NCBI GenBank assembly: GCA_032358165.1
Contig: JAALGY010000030.1
Location: 124,001 to 188,000 of the forward strand
Reading direction: 5' to 3'
Source: Diplosphaera chodatii
Lineage: Eukaryota; Chlorophyta; Trebouxiophyceae; Prasiolales; Stichococcaceae
DNA: 64,000 nucleotides
Positions within the stretch are counted from its first letter, which is position 1, and every line of letters starts with the position of its first letter. The position numbers and the translations under genes are program-made. Below, in pieces: positions 34,001 to 46,825 of the stretch. The notes under the pieces are model-generated. The model had not been told where the DNA came from and ran no database searches. It worked only from the letters and a program-made list of their open reading frames with translations.

Positions 34001-36053
34001 CCGCAGCCTCGGTGCAGCCACGCTCGTGCATGTGGCTGTGCGACGGGCCGACAGCAGGCGCAGTGATGGGCATTGCGACAGGCGCTCGCTGCATAGCATC
34101 ATGCACTGGCACTCCCTGCGTGCGCCTGGGAGTGGAGCCAGGGCACAGGGGTGGGCCCAAGGCGTACATGAGCATTACGAGGCTCGACAGTCACACGTGT
34201 ATTCTCCTGACTCGGGCGTCTGCAGGCGGAGCTGGAGACGGCGCTGGCCAAGAAGGAGGCCCTGCAGCGCATGGAGGTGCTGCGCGCCACGCAGCTGGCC
34301 GAGGCCAGCGTCGCCGCCGAGGCCAAGGTGTGCTACATGAACTAGTGCTCTAGGGTCTTTATGTGTAGATTCACCCTGTACACGGCACCAACAGATGGCG
34401 GTCGATCGCCTTATGGCCGGCTACCATTGCATCGCGTCCGGAGGCGTGATCCTGCTGCTGCAACAGCTCGTGTGAACACGTGACAAGAGGCAGCGCGTGT
34501 TCTTGCTCTGGTATATGGGTCTCAACGTCCCTGCCCACTGCCACAGGTGCGCAAGGCGGAGGGCGACGCTGCAGCTGCTGTCAAGCGGGCGGAGGGCGAG
34601 GCGGCTGCCGGGGTGAAGCAGGCCGAGGGCGCGGCGCAGGCCCGGGTGAAGACCGTCGAGGGTGACGCAGCGGCGCGCATCAGGTATTGCACACAACCCT
34701 TTCTTGCTGCAGTGACGAAGTTGCACGTGCGCAAGGCAGACGGAGGAGAACGGTCATACCCTGTCGGCCGCAAGTGAGAGACCGCACCCTCTGCAGTTTG
34801 GCAGCTGACCAGTTCCACACACAAGTTTGAGCGCTGCGTCTTGGCATGGTCCCAGGAGTGCAGAGGCGGATGCGGCTGCAGCAGCCAAGCAGGCAGAGGG
34901 CGCAGCAACAGCCACAAAGCTGCGTGCCGAGGCCGAGCTGTTTGCCGAGCTGAAGCGCGCGGAGGGTGAGCCGACATGATGCAGTATCAGCATGAGTGTC
35001 CTGGATGTGCGTCCACTCCGTCATGATTCACATCATGCACCAGCAGCCTGCTCAACAGTGCATCTTCAGCAACTTCTGTGTGAGCGCCCCTCTGGACTCG
35101 GGCTTTCGATAAACCCTGCAGGCCTGCAGAGGCTGGCGGAGGCCAAGGCGGCCGGCATGGCGGCCATGCTCAAGGCGGCTGGCGGGAACATGGTGAGCTG
35201 GCCTCTGCCATACAATGCTACTAAATTTCACGGGGCTTGGGCAACTTGTCATTATGGCTGAGTTTCATACACAGGCTGACCTAGCTTGCAGTGGTGTGAT
35301 GCTCTGGCCACTGGCAGCTGATACAGTGCTGCGTGCACTGTTCACATCATCTCGGCATTGTCTAACCTCTTATTGTGCACGTCCGCAGGAGCTGGCCAAG
35401 TTCTACCTGGGCCTGCAGTCGGGCCTGTTCGTGGACATGGCTGCGCAGACGGCGGCCGCGATCCAGGGCCTCAACCCCAAGATCAACGTATGGAACACTG
35501 GCGGCGCGGGTGGGCGCTGCCGTCGTGTGCATGTGCCGTTTGTCGGGCTGCCAGCGCTACTGTATGTGCGAGTGCATACATACGTCTGCGAGCATGGTCA
35601 CCAACACAACACAGATACCAACCTCAGAAGCGGCTGTTAGTGGTGCACTGATCCACGAGACTGCAGACTCAACCCCGACTATTGACAAAACCAACTATAC
35701 GCTGCAGGCGAGGGCGGCGCGGACAGCATGGCATCCATCCGCAACCTGTTCATGGGCATGCCGCCGATGCTGGACGCGCTCGCACAGCAGACCGATGTGA
35801 AGTTGCCCTCCTTCTTTCCACAGGTATACAATCACTGCTCAGAGCCCATCAAACACTTGTGAAGGATGATGTAGCCTACCAGCTGTTTGCTGGCGGCTCT
35901 ACTCAACGGCCAGCATGTAAAGCGCCACAGGCGGCACTTGCTGATCTGACAGGTACATGGCACTCACACTTGCATGGCTGATGTATGTTCTACCAGCAGG
36001 TCAAGGCGCAGGGGCCGACCAATGGTGGCACACATGCGGCGGCACGCAACTGA
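31075..36053 (+). CDS. FLOT: Flotillin-like membrane scaffold protein
   Basis: Flotillins form scaffolds on the inner face of membranes. Eighteen exons join in phase: 31075-31148, 31392-31488, 31694-31780, 32057-32142, 32288-32327, 32495-32575, 32768-32811, 33009-33049, 33199-33305, 33505-33606, 33884-33988, 34226-34327, 34547-34683, 34856-34965, 35122-35192, 35389-35509, 35708-35823 and 36000-36053. Landmarks of plant flotillins: GYRVAAPTEWLYKTGSGV, DISPVNYHFAVHSMSSE, VFTIGPVDPAVNLKQFEVY, IKQIVEGIIQGE, RVLSASMTIRQMF, LGLRIYNANIAEM, then a long Ala/Glu coiled coil with repeats of KxAEGxAAA and AEIQAxMQTRTAEIQA, and LNPKINVWNTGG at the end. Exons 9 and 10 both end at CAG|GCGCG, i.e. GC donors; no nearby GT preserves the reading frame. 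Confidence 0.9.
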
Positions 36054-36826
36054 CATGGGTCGACGCCCTCATCAGTCGAGCCTGACGGATACTGTATGGC
36101 AGATGGACGCGTGATGCATGCGTGGCGCACGTAAAGCCAACCCTAGCCGCCAGCGCTGCTGTTGGATGCTGTTTGCAAATTGCGGGCATTCAGTCTCAGC
36201 ATGGGGGACACTGCGGCAGCTCGGCACTGCCCTGCGCACTGATGTACATTATGTTCTGCGCTGTTCTGCTGTTCTGCTATGTCATGTCATCTGGCAGGTG
36301 CACACTCTGGCAGCAACTTCACGCGAAAGAGCAGCATCGAGCTTTGGTCCCAGAATCGTGTCATGACATGCACACATCATCATCAGCATTGTTGATATCA
36401 GCCGTCTGGCATCACTACCATATGTGAAGTAGGGATATTCAATCAAGCCATGCCAGCAGCCATAGCAGATGGTTGCTGATGCAACTACATGCATGCAGTG
36501 TGCACACCGGTGTAGGGGTACCCTGTCTGCGGGTGTTGAATGGTAGAGCGTCACCGTCCCAAGTGCAGCTTTCTGCAGCCGCCAACACCTTGACATGCCA
36601 TGTCAACCACAGTCTCATCTCTGATCTGTTGCTGTCCTTCAGTGCACCTGCAAGCCCAAGCTGCTGCCAAGTGCAAATCTGGCTCGGTGAAGATGTGGCT
36701 ACCGGAAGTATTGGCGGGGGTACTGGTCAATCAAGCTCACTGCAATGGCTCAGCAACCTTTTGAGGTCAATGTTTTGACACCGATCGCCCGGGCCTCGCA
36801 CGATATGTGGCCACTGCTGTGTGCAG
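36054..36826. other. Intergenic region before the array
   Basis: No supported exon. It separates flotillin from the first, broken copy of the U-box family. Confidence 0.4.
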
Positions 36827-37036
36827 GCGGAAGAGCAGCCTGCAGCTGCTCCAAGCAGTCAAGGGCAGCAAGGCGGCGGAAGGCGCCCGCAAGAAAGCGG
36901 CTAGGCAGGGGCGGCTGCAACTGACCCCGATGATCAGGAGGCTGCCGATGGCTGCCGACGCAGCCCGCAGCCGCGTTTGGTTCCAAACCATGCCCTGCGC
37001 AACATGATCCAGCAGCTGCACCTGGGTGACAGCTAA
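36827..37036 (+). pseudogene. Remnant of the array U-box family (last exon, U-box core deleted)
   Basis: After a TGTGCAG acceptor the segment begins AEEQPAAAPSSQGQ, the same start as the last exon of the intact copies. It then needs a frame change to give GARKKAARQG (array: KRARKKAARQ), and another to give VPNHALRNMIQQLHLGDS and a stop (array: LPNHALRNMIQQL). The part coding for the core of the U-box (CPLSG to HPLSR) is missing. With a frame shift, a TAG in the first frame and an internal deletion it cannot make a U-box. Confidence 0.8.
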
Positions 37037-37543
37037 TATACAGTATCAGCTGCAACTGATCAACCTCAGTCACCGATTGTTGCTGCTGCCATGTTCTCAG
37101 AATGTCGTTGATGTCCGGCTGAGCTTCAGTAAACATCAGTGGCGGCTTATCTGGCGGGTGGCTTGTCCGAGTCCAAACCAGGGTGTGACAGGTTTCATCA
37201 TTGGTATGTACCATGAAATGAACCCTCAACAACACTTTACCGACGATTCTGGCTCATCGTGTCGGTCGAGAGTCCCATGGCACCTGTGGCCGGCTTCAGC
37301 CGATGCATGCTTGTAGCTGGCTGCTGCACAAACTGCAGTAATGCTTTGTTTGCTGGTGGTTCCATTGCAGAGCTGAATTCGGCCAACGATTGAGCAGCGC
37401 TCGAAATCAAGCAAGCCCCTTGGGTGCGCTGGGCCATCTTGCGCTGCTGAAGCTTCCAGGAGCTCATACACAATCCGCCAGCGTGCGTGCTGCTGCGAGC
37501 TCCACCTCGATAGGAGTGGCAAGTCATCAGCAGCGACCGCTGC
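37037..37543. other. Spacer between the array remnant and copy 1
   Basis: No supported exon. Confidence 0.4.
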
Positions 37544-40537
37544 ATGGTCAGACGTAGCATTGTCACACCTGCCATGTCGTCAGCAGGCCAGCGAGCGAGC
37601 CCACCGCAGGGCATTAACACTGCCGATCTACTAGACATATATCGGGCATATGCGGTGCACATGCCGGAGATGTGTCTGCTCCTGTACAACCTCGATCCGG
37701 TGCATTACACTGAAGCACAAGAGATCCTGGATGGATACGGTAAACATCATGCTTCGTGTCCATGAAACTCATGCAATGAATGGAAGCTGACACTGCTCCT
37801 GTCTGCATTGACTGCTGGTGTTAGAGCCTGCGATTGCTTGCAGGGTGCATAGGTCCTTTGCATCACCAAACAGAGGGAGATGGACCGCACATCACCACAT
37901 GGTGTGCGGCGCGCTTCCCATCCGTTGTTGCTGCTGACGACTGTGCAACGGCTCTCAAGCGTACGTCCCCTTACGTGAAACCACTCGATGTGATGGACCT
38001 GCGTGCGAGAAAGCTCTTCATTACAGGTCGATGACTGTGCTAACCCATATGCAGCACCACGTGCAGTAATGATGATCCAGCTTCCATCCGCACAGGGCGC
38101 TTTCTCCGATTATACACAAGCTTCGAGCCCAGCTGGCAGGTTTTTGCCACCAACAAAGCAACCGCCCTGGTGAATCTGCACAATCTGGCAGGGGGCCTGA
38201 GCTGCCGGCCAGGGCCGCACGCTCTCCTGCTCGAGGACCAAGTGTGCCTGGCGCGGGGCGCCCCTGCCATACTGGCTGCCCTGGAGCTGGTCGGCGGGGT
38301 GCAGGCATTTGCAGCGGCGGTGCACCCGGCCGCAGCCGCCTGCCTGTCCCGTTGCGTTATGCAGGCCGTCAATGAGCCTCGCCGCCGCTGGGTGCCCACC
38401 GACTTGTGTCAGCGTGTGGAGGATGCTTTTGCGGGCCTGGGGCCGATGCATCTGCGGGCAGCAGCTGCAGGGCTGCGCAGGGGGGCGCCTGGCTCCCGAT
38501 GGCACGTTGACACCGCCATCCGGCTGACCCGGGCTCACCTGCGGGGAGATCAGAAGGACGGGGGGGCAGATGGTGTTGCCGGAAGCCAGGCACACCCAGC
38601 TTGTGTGGACCAGGTGACGCGCCAGGCCATGTCAGATTTGTCAAATGGTTGTGCACGTGCAGCAGTGGACGCACTTCGTTGCTAACCCTTCCACCGGCCG
38701 TGCCACAGTCTGGCACATGCCTTCAGCATGACATTCATTGCTGGGCTTGTGTTAAGCTTGTTCCTCGCTCCTCAGCTCTGACCCTGCACATGTGGTTGGT
38801 TGGTTGCAGCAGGTGGCCCAAGACCTCCTCGACCTGCTGCGCACAATGGCAGGCGCACTGTGCGACCAGTCGGCAGCGGGCGTCATGCAGGCGGCATCGC
38901 AGCGGCAGCCGGCGGACAGCAGGCTGCAGCCTGACCACCCGCTCAGCACTGCGTCCGCGCTGCGCGACACCGGCGCCTGGCTGCCGGCCGCGCTACAGGG
39001 CGTGCTGCTCTGCATGCGGGAGCACGGGGTGTGCAGCGTGACCCCACAGCAGCTGCCGCGCACATTTGCCGGTGATGGTCTGGTGCCTGCCCTGCTGGAG
39101 GTGCGCTTCAAAGTCCTATACTGACTGCAGCCCTGGCGCCTCCAACAGCGGACAGCAGGCCTATCGTGCTGCATACACAGGACATGCCTGGCGTCACCAC
39201 TATGACTGATGCTGAATTATCCCTTTCGAATGCTTACGGTGTCGGGGCTTCGGCCGAGGAACTCTTTAGCGCGCTCGCCACCACACATCCATGTGTATGC
39301 TATCTCCGACTGCAGGTGCTGACACAGATGCTGCGGGCACCTCCACCAATTCTCGCTGCCAGTGACGAGTCCTGGGAGGCCAGTGTACAAGGTGTCACTG
39401 CCATCTGTGAGCTCCTGGGGACGGTCCTGGCCGCTGACGGGGGTGCGCCAGCGCAGGCCGCTGTGCCGCGAGACGGCAGCCCGGATGCAGTGGTGCAGCT
39501 CATCAGGTAATCTCAAATTGTGACAAGCCCGTTTGCCTCATTAGGTGCCCTGGCTCCCGTACAGCTGGTTGCTGACCCTGCAAAACATGTTACATTGAAG
39601 TCGTCATGAGATATCTGTGTGCTTTGCACGAACAGGAGCTTCCCGGAACAGTTTGCTGCGGGGTGGCCGGAGCAGCGGGAGGCGCTGCTGGGCAGTGTGG
39701 CAGCTGTGCAGGGACGCAGCGGCGGGGGCAGCCAGGCTGCCGCCAGCAGCGGGGCGACGTCATCAGATGCTGACGCCGTCGCCGCAGCAGATCGCGCGAT
39801 GCAGGAGCTGCTGGTGCGTATCACACCTCTGTTCATGATGTTGGAGCAGCTGTCCCGCTAGTCAAGATGACGCAAGGATGGCGGCTTGCAGTGCAGATGG
39901 ATGCCGCACAGCTGTGGCAAAAAAAATCAGCGCTGCAGGGCGGTTGCCAAAGCAAGATTATGATGACGCACCATTTGAAGCAGCATGCTGATGCTTGCAG
40001 GCCGAAGAGCAGCAAGCTTCAGCATCACGGCCGGCTGGCAAGGCAGCCAGCAAGCGGGCCAGGAAGAGGGCAGCCAAGCAGCAGGCGGCCGCATCCGCAC
40101 AGGCTGCAGCCAGCACAGCTGATCCCGTCGCAGCTGCCAGCACGGCGACGTGTCAGGAGCTGGCGGCACCTGGTCGTGGTAGCCTGCCGCCAGCAGACAT
40201 GCAGCCGTCGGATGCAGCTGCAGGCATGCGAGCAGCCAGAGCGGCAGCCGAAAGTCCAGGCATGAGAAACCTGCCAGTCCCACAGCCAACAGCCGCCACT
40301 GCAGCGGCAGCAGAGTCAGAGTGGTGGCGCTGCCCGCTGAGCGGCGGGGTCATGCGGGACCCGGTGCTGTGCGGCAGCGGCGGGCACAGCTTCGAGCGGG
40401 AGGCCCTGGAGGAGTGGCTGGCAGCCAACCCTGGAGTGCATCCGCTGAGCAGGGAGTTGCTGCCACCGGGGGTCAGCGCTATGCTGCCCAACCATGCGCT
40501 GCGCAACGTGATCCAGCAATTGCACGTGGACGGTTGA
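37544..40537 (+). CDS. Array copy 1: RRM-like / helical / U-box protein (intact, mid-length)
   Basis: Seven exons join without a break: 37544-37739, 37844-37960, 38096-38613, 38810-39100, 39316-39506, 39636-39813 and 40001-40537 (675 residues). N-terminus: MCLLLYNLDPVHYTEAQEIL (RNP2-like strand and helix), then TWCAARFPSVVAADDCATAL (RNP1-like strand and helix): a degenerate RRM fold by pattern. Middle: helical region (LAALELVGGVQAFAAAVHPA, AITAICELLG-like helices). Linker: basic KRARKRAAKQ, a possible nuclear localisation signal. C-terminus: U-box WWRCPLSGGVMRDPVLCG, GHSFEREALEEWLA, LPNHALRNVIQQL. Compared with copies 2 and 3 it lacks the exons for the second half of the helical region. It is the best candidate for a working member. 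ATG 37544 is used; 37574 is a second in-frame choice. Confidence 0.78.
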
Positions 40538-40865
40538 TGAAAAGGACCATCATGTCCGCATGCCAGCTCAGTGTTCGGTGATGTCTGGTCTATTTTGCTG
40601 CTGGTCTTCCCGAGCAAAATGCTAGCGGTTTATCTGGCGGCCTTAGAGCTCCGATGCAACACCCGATGTGACGCGACGGGCCTCATCGAAAGTATGCCCC
40701 TTGCCAACCGTGCATGTACCCTGCTGGACCATCATTATTTGCGCTCGCACCTTGCTTGTTTGCAAGCTCGCTGCAGCTGGACTGTGTGCCACTGTATGTA
40801 TAAGCTGCCTGCAGCAACCTCCTGGCATCAAGCAGTACGCCCAGCTGCATCTGTGGGTAGCATAC

Positions 40866-43800
40866 ATGTCGGTCGAAAACTTGGGTCAGGGAACATGTCA
40901 GCCAGAGCGCACAGGCGCCTTCTTGCCTTCGTTGCTCGTCTGGGGGCTGAACTTCAAGGACTGGAGTCAAGCGGAGGGTTGTATGGCCGAACATGGTGAC
41001 CGTTGGTGGTTGCGTCCCCTAGTGGCTGCGTCTAGTTGTACACTTCCAGTGCATGCACTGCCGCACGCTGTCATTGCGGTTGTGACCTAGGGAGAACAGC
41101 CTGAAGTTGTTTGCAGGTTGCGTGGGTGATGTTGAGCTTCATCACGAGGGCAATTCGGCGTGGTGTGCTGTCTCCTTCTCATCAGTGGCAGCCGCAGAAG
41201 CCTGTGCGACTGCTTTGCACGGTATGCCATTCTTCCGTTGCCACCCAGCCACAAGGAAGCTCCACTTGCAAGCCCCATTGGATGCACGAGCAGGAGGGGC
41301 ACGGTACACGCTATATAGAACGCAGCCTGCAGTCGTTGCACCCAGTGCTCGCTGTTTCCATGCAGAGCGCTTTGGCTGTCTGCAAGTGAGTATCGAGCCG
41401 GACTGGGGACGAATCTTTGGCGACAGCAAAGGCACTGCCACAGCGGGCCTGGTGCAGCTGGCCGAGGCGCTGGGCTGCCGGGAGGAGGGGCTGCAGCCAT
41501 GTCCACGCCACGAGGCGATCGGCCTGGCGCGGGGTGCAGCGCACATACTTTCCGCCACTGCACGGGCCGGCGGAGTGCGGGCGCTTGCGGCAGCGGACCC
41601 AGCGGCGGCTGCCCGCCTGGGCCACGCCCTCACGCTGGCTGCTGGAGACGTGCGCCACTGGCGGCTGCCCCACGACATGGTCCGACGCCTGGAGCGCGCC
41701 TTTGCAGTGCTGGGCCCGAGCAGCGTGCGGGCAGCCGTTGCCAGGCTCCGGGAGGGCGGCCCCGGCACCTGGCAGCACGTCCGAACCTCCATCCAGCTCA
41801 CCCACACCCGCCTGCGAGCACTCCGCACCGAGGGCTTGGATGGCATGCATGCGGCGGCAAAGTTGGCCCGGGTGGGCTTTCATATACCATTACGATCGTG
41901 CCAAGACATGGAGTATATATGAGCAGCATGCACCATGCGACCACGGTCATGTTGAATAGCACCACACAAATGCCTCATTGCTGCATATTTCTAAGTGGCT
42001 GGCACAAGTAGAAATTTTGACCTCGTGTGCTTGTGGGGTTCTGGTTGCTACCTAGCATTGAGCTTGCGGGTGGCTGGCTGTAGGAGTTCACATCCGATGG
42101 CTTCCAGCTGCTGCTCGCCATTGTGGATGCCTTTTCGGACTGGTCGGCGGCTGTCGGCTTGGCAGTCCAGCAGCAGCGGCAGCAGCAGCAGCAGCAGCAG
42201 CAGCGGCTGAAGACAAACAGCACGCAGCAGCCGGCTCCGCTGCTCCAGCAGTCAGCCTGGGAGCTGCGCGAGGATGGCATCGGGCTGTCGAATGCAGCTG
42301 ACAGCCTGCTGCACCTGCTGCACCAGCCGGAAGTGTGCTGCGCCATCACCTTGCACATGCTCACCGACAACCGGCAGCTGCTGGGCACTCTGGGGCAGCT
42401 GGTCCGAAGGGTGTGTCACATGCACAGTGCTAAGCTGTCCCCCCGGCAACACACCTGGCTTGCTTTTTTTCAATCAAGGATTACAAAGCAGGTGTTGTGA
42501 CCTGGCATGCGCCCCAAGGCCACTGATCCTCTGATACCTGATCCGGGCACGCATGTACTTGTGTGCTGCATGCGCAGGTTGTCACATGCACGCAGCAGAG
42601 CGAGCGCGCGGCTGCGGCTGGGCTGTGGCCTGCGGAGCCAGCCACTGTCTGCTGCATAGGGCAGCTGCATGTTATGGTCGTGGTATTCCTGCAGGAGCTA
42701 GGTAAGCTACTGTATATCGAAAATGTAGGACTGCACAGCAACGAGTACATCTATGCAAGTCGCACCATCAAGACTGCTTGTGCACGCAACTCGGCAAGGG
42801 CGAAACAGCTGCTGGTATGGTGCATCTGCAAGCCCACACAGCACAACGGCAGAACTGGCAACAGTCCGTCAGTGGGTTGCCTGCAGCGCGCAGTCAAAGC
42901 CTCGCTGTGTGCACCTTGTACAGAAGCTGTTCCCCGCCTGGGGGTCCGAGAACTACACGGCGCCATCACGCGGGCCCTGCGCACCGCTCTCGACCACCTG
43001 GCGACTCCGCAGCACGCCTCGCTGCTCTTCCACCTATCCATGCTTGCACACTTCACCCTGCCCGGTGCGACACCCCCTCAGCAGCGCTGCGCCCCCTGTT
43101 CAGCATGTGAGCTGTGTGCAACACTCTCTCTGTGACTGGTGCTCGCTTTGCTGCCTGCAACCTGTGGCCGGCACTCAGTGGTCACACTGCAGCATGCACG
43201 GCAGACTTCAATCAAGTTGCCACAGCCTCGGTGTTGCACTTGCAGACCCCCTGCCCTGGAAGGACACATGCACCCTGATGCCGGAGCTGGTCCGAATACA
43301 GCAGCTGGCTGGTCCCTGGCTCGGTACTGCATCACAGGAGGCGCCGCCTGGCGACATGGTGGACGGCCGCCTGCAAAACACGATTCACGTGCAGCTGCTT
43401 TCGCAAGCCAACCAGGTGTGCTGCTGGTGACCTGTGCCAAGGTTGGACGCACATCGCAGAACAGCTGTATAATTGTCCGTGTCTATGCCTCATGCCTCAA
43501 TCAGGCAGTGCTGTTCAAGCCTTTCACTTCTTGAACGTGTGCCGACATCTTCCCGGCCGTCTTATGAATGAGGGCGGTGGCATGGCCCTTAATTGATGGT
43601 CACACTCTGCTTGGTGCAGCTGACCTTGCTCATGGATGCTAATGCCAGCCATTTGGCGGAATCTGTGCATGTGAGTGAATGGTTTTACTTGATCACTATG
43701 CAGCAATAAAATCCATTGCCAATGCCCTGTCTATTGTGACGCCAACACGCAGGTGGTACAAGCGGGTGCCTGTTTACACCGCAGAGCATACTTGGGGACT

Positions 43801-46042
43801 TTCAAGTGGATCGCACAGTCCATGCCAGCCCCATCTTCGACACTGGGGCACTGGACGCTCTGGCAATGGCACTGCAGGTGGGCACACGCATGTGACTGCA
43901 CCGCTTCTGCGTCTTGAACATGCTTGCAACGATGTGTGAGCGGCTGTAATGCAGGCGTTCACACTGGCCCCACAGGCGGCCCCGAGGCAGAACGTGCGAG
44001 CCCTGGCCGGGGGCCTCATGCAGGAAGACACCAGTTGCTGCCTCGCTCCAGGGCTCCTTGACGCTGCTCGTGCGCTGCTGGAAGCTACACAGGTGAGAGC
44101 GAACGTCAATCATGGTGATTGTCCTCCTTGCCGGTGGTTTCTATATATCCGTCATCATTTGCTGCGGTCCATTCCAGTTCCTGCTGCAGTGACAGCCTTG
44201 TATGGCGGCATCTTGGGGGCAGCATACGACTGTAGTCATGACTGCAGCTCAGCTGCACCCTGCAGTGTGCTCAGCGCGCGGCGGCTGCGGGCAAGCCGTG
44301 GGGCGGGGACGCCCTTGCAGCGCTCTTGCAGGGCGCTCTCGGCAGCCTGCGGCTGGCGCACGAAGAGGCTGCAGCGCAGCAGGCTCTGCCATCCACAGGG
44401 CTTACGGCTGCGCCGCCAGATCCCTGCAAGCCATCAGACATGCTAGGCCTGGGGATGCTGCATCCTGATGGATGTCAGCAGGATCGTGACGATGCCGCAT
44501 GTTTTGCGCACCCTGGCCACACGAGGCCTGGTGCACCCCCTTCTGGAGGTGGGCACACCTATGCCCATATGCCAATGGTCTGTATTGCAACCTGCGGCCC
44601 TGAGCAACCTTCATCTGCCAAGCTTCATGAAGACCCCTGCCAATTGCGTATGAGAGCTTGCCCTGTGGTCTGCCAGCATGCATGCAGGGTGTCATACATA
44701 GCTGCTTTTGCAGGACATTAGCACCGGCGTCACGGCAATGACTGTGCGAACAGGCTGTTCATGTGAGGGCTCTCGTCTGTCATTATGACCTGCCTTGCAA
44801 TATCAACCACTGCAGGCGCTGCCATGCCGGCTGACATCGGCAGATGATGCGGCGGACCCGGCATCATGGGAGACCGTCCTGGCGGGAAGCGCGGGCATCT
44901 GCATGATCCTGGCAGCGGCGCTGGCCGCAGACCAGGCGCTGCAAGGGGCTGTGCTGCAGGACGGCAGCTGGGCTGCGGCGAAGCAGCGCTGCAGGTGCGC
45001 GTATGTTTACATACTGAAGCACCGCGCTCGTGTCTGCAGCATCGTGACAGTCAAAGATATCCCACAGTCGTTGCAGGCGTTAACTAGCAGGCATAACATC
45101 CACCAGTCAGCAGCAATCGTCTGTGCAACACAGGGACTTGCACCCGCCGCCGCAAACGGACTCAAAGCAGTGGCTGGCGGGTCGGGAGGACATGCTATCA
45201 AGAGTGGAGGCTGTGCTGGCGCGTGTTGACGGGACTGGCCGGAAGACACGGGTGGGCGGCCAATCAGCAGCTGCTGAAGCCCAAGCCAAGGCTGTCGCTG
45301 CAGCGGAGAGCGCCATGCAGGAGCTGCTGGTGCGCTTTGCCGCCCGTAAAAGGTTTTTGCGGACGCTCGTCAATTTGGAGGGTCTGAGACAACACACACC
45401 ACAACATCTGTCACCTGCTGCTGCAGATTCATCCCGGAGGCAGCACGCACTGACACCAGAGACACTGCAAGCATTTGACCATGAGGCGGGTGCATGCAGG
45501 CTGAAGAGCAGCCTGTCGGAACCTCCGGTCAGCGCAGCAAGGCCACCTCGAAGCGCGCCCGCAAAAAGGCGGCCAGGCAGCAAGCGGCGGCGGATGCTGT
45601 TCCGGACAGCCAGGGCACCAACGGCAAGGCATCCCAGCCTGCAGCGGACAGCTTCTGCCTGGGTCCAACAGCGACCAGTGGCCCAAACAGCCAGCCAGTG
45701 GCAGGCGGCCCGCAGCCAGCGGCAGCTCGGCCGGTGCCGGCAACAGCAGGCACGACAGATGTCGCGGACGCTGCGAACTCGCTGCCGCAGGACCCAGCAA
45801 CGTTCGGCGCTCATCCACCCGCAACAGCACAGTGGTGGCGCTGCCCGCTGAGCGGCAGGGTCATGCGGGACCCAGTGGTATTCGGCAGCGGGGGCCACAG
45901 CTTTGAGCGGGAGGCGCTGGAGAAGTGGCTGGCAGCCAACCCTGGAGTGCACCCACTCAGCAGGGACCCGCTGCCGCCAGGGGCAAATGCCATGCTGCCC
46001 AACCATGCCCTGCGCAACATGATCAGCAGCTTCATATTGTGA
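40866..46042 (+). CDS. Array copy 2: RRM-like / long helical / U-box protein (one exon out of frame)
   Basis: Exons: 40866-40995, 41117-41221, 41366-41871, 42084-42410, 42578-42701, 42924-43064, 43246-43415, 43620-43670, 43785-43877, 43976-44092, 44266-44548, 44816-44994, 45134-45329 and 45500-46042 (about 985 residues). RRM-like part: LLVWGLNFKDWSQAEGCMAE, then AWCAVSFSSVAAAEACATAL. A polyglutamine run lies in exon 4. The helical region runs through TLLMDANASHLAESVH, GALDALAMALQ and LAPGLLDAARALLEATQ. Linker KRARKKAARQ and a full U-box (WWRCPLSGRVMRDPVVFG ... LPNHALRNMIS) close the protein. Exon 11 (283 nt) starts in one frame (CAQRAAAAGKPWGGDALAAL) but must end in another (LATRGLVHPLLE) to reach the next exons. 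Either a tiny intron or indel is missed, or the gene is broken before its U-box. Confidence 0.7.
42169..42207 (+). repeat. (CAG)n polyglutamine-coding repeat in copy 2
   Basis: CAG units with one CGG interruption encode a Gln run after AVGLAVQQ. Copy 5 has a similar run at the same place in the protein. Confidence 0.85.
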
Positions 46043-46825
46043 CCTCTCCTGAAGGTCAGGCGCTCTGCATCGATGCCTAGATACAAGACTGAGCACTCCC
46101 ACTCCTGGGTTTCACATACATGGTACGGTCTTCACCCATATGTCTGCTGCCTTCGTTGTACTCTCGATCGTGGCACCAGCCAGGACGGTGGAAAGGCACG
46201 CTTGCTGTGTAGCTCCTAGCAGGGCTGGGACTAAACCACACCAGAGTGACAGCAGTGTTTGGCAGAATGCAAAATCAAGTCCATGTCAAGAGCAAGGGCA
46301 GCGCACACTGTGCAGCTTGTTGCAGCCGTCAGTTGATGACGGTAGCGGCTGACACCATGTATGCCTGGTGCTGCAATATGTTGCTGCCAATGTCACCATG
46401 CTGTCCTGACGTCCAATGTGTATTGCATGCATGCATGTACCAGCCACCTGCCAGTGGCAGTGTATGGATCGTGTTTCAAGCATATATCCTGCCATGCCTC
46501 TGCTGCTTCCTGCAGCCGTCTGCTGTTTAACGTGACAGTCCAATGTTGTTTGCAATTAACACTGCACGTGGCACGCCCAAACTTTGGCAAAGCTGACGAC
46601 GGCACCGACAGCCTCCTCATGCACTTTAGCGGCGGTTGCTTTGGCGGCTATACATGTACATCGGCTTGAGAAACTGTGCGAAAAAGTCTTGAAAGCAAGC
46701 CCGCCCGCCTTGGCGTTGATCAGAGCCAGGGTTGAGATGATCTTTGGCGGCTGACGGCACTGCTTGATGAGGCATCGTGACTGCGCCAGGCAGGGTACAC
46801 GCAGGCTCAGGCAGGCAGGCATCAC
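46043..46825. other. Spacer between array copies 2 and 3
   Basis: No supported exon. Confidence 0.4.

Noticed and set aside
41142..41883. Overlapping minus-strand frames of 190-234 codons
   Set aside because: Antisense to exon 3 of array copy 2, which has a clear paralogous reading frame on the plus strand.
45107..46102. 331-codon minus-strand open frame
   Set aside because: Antisense to the last exons of array copy 2, including the U-box; shadow.
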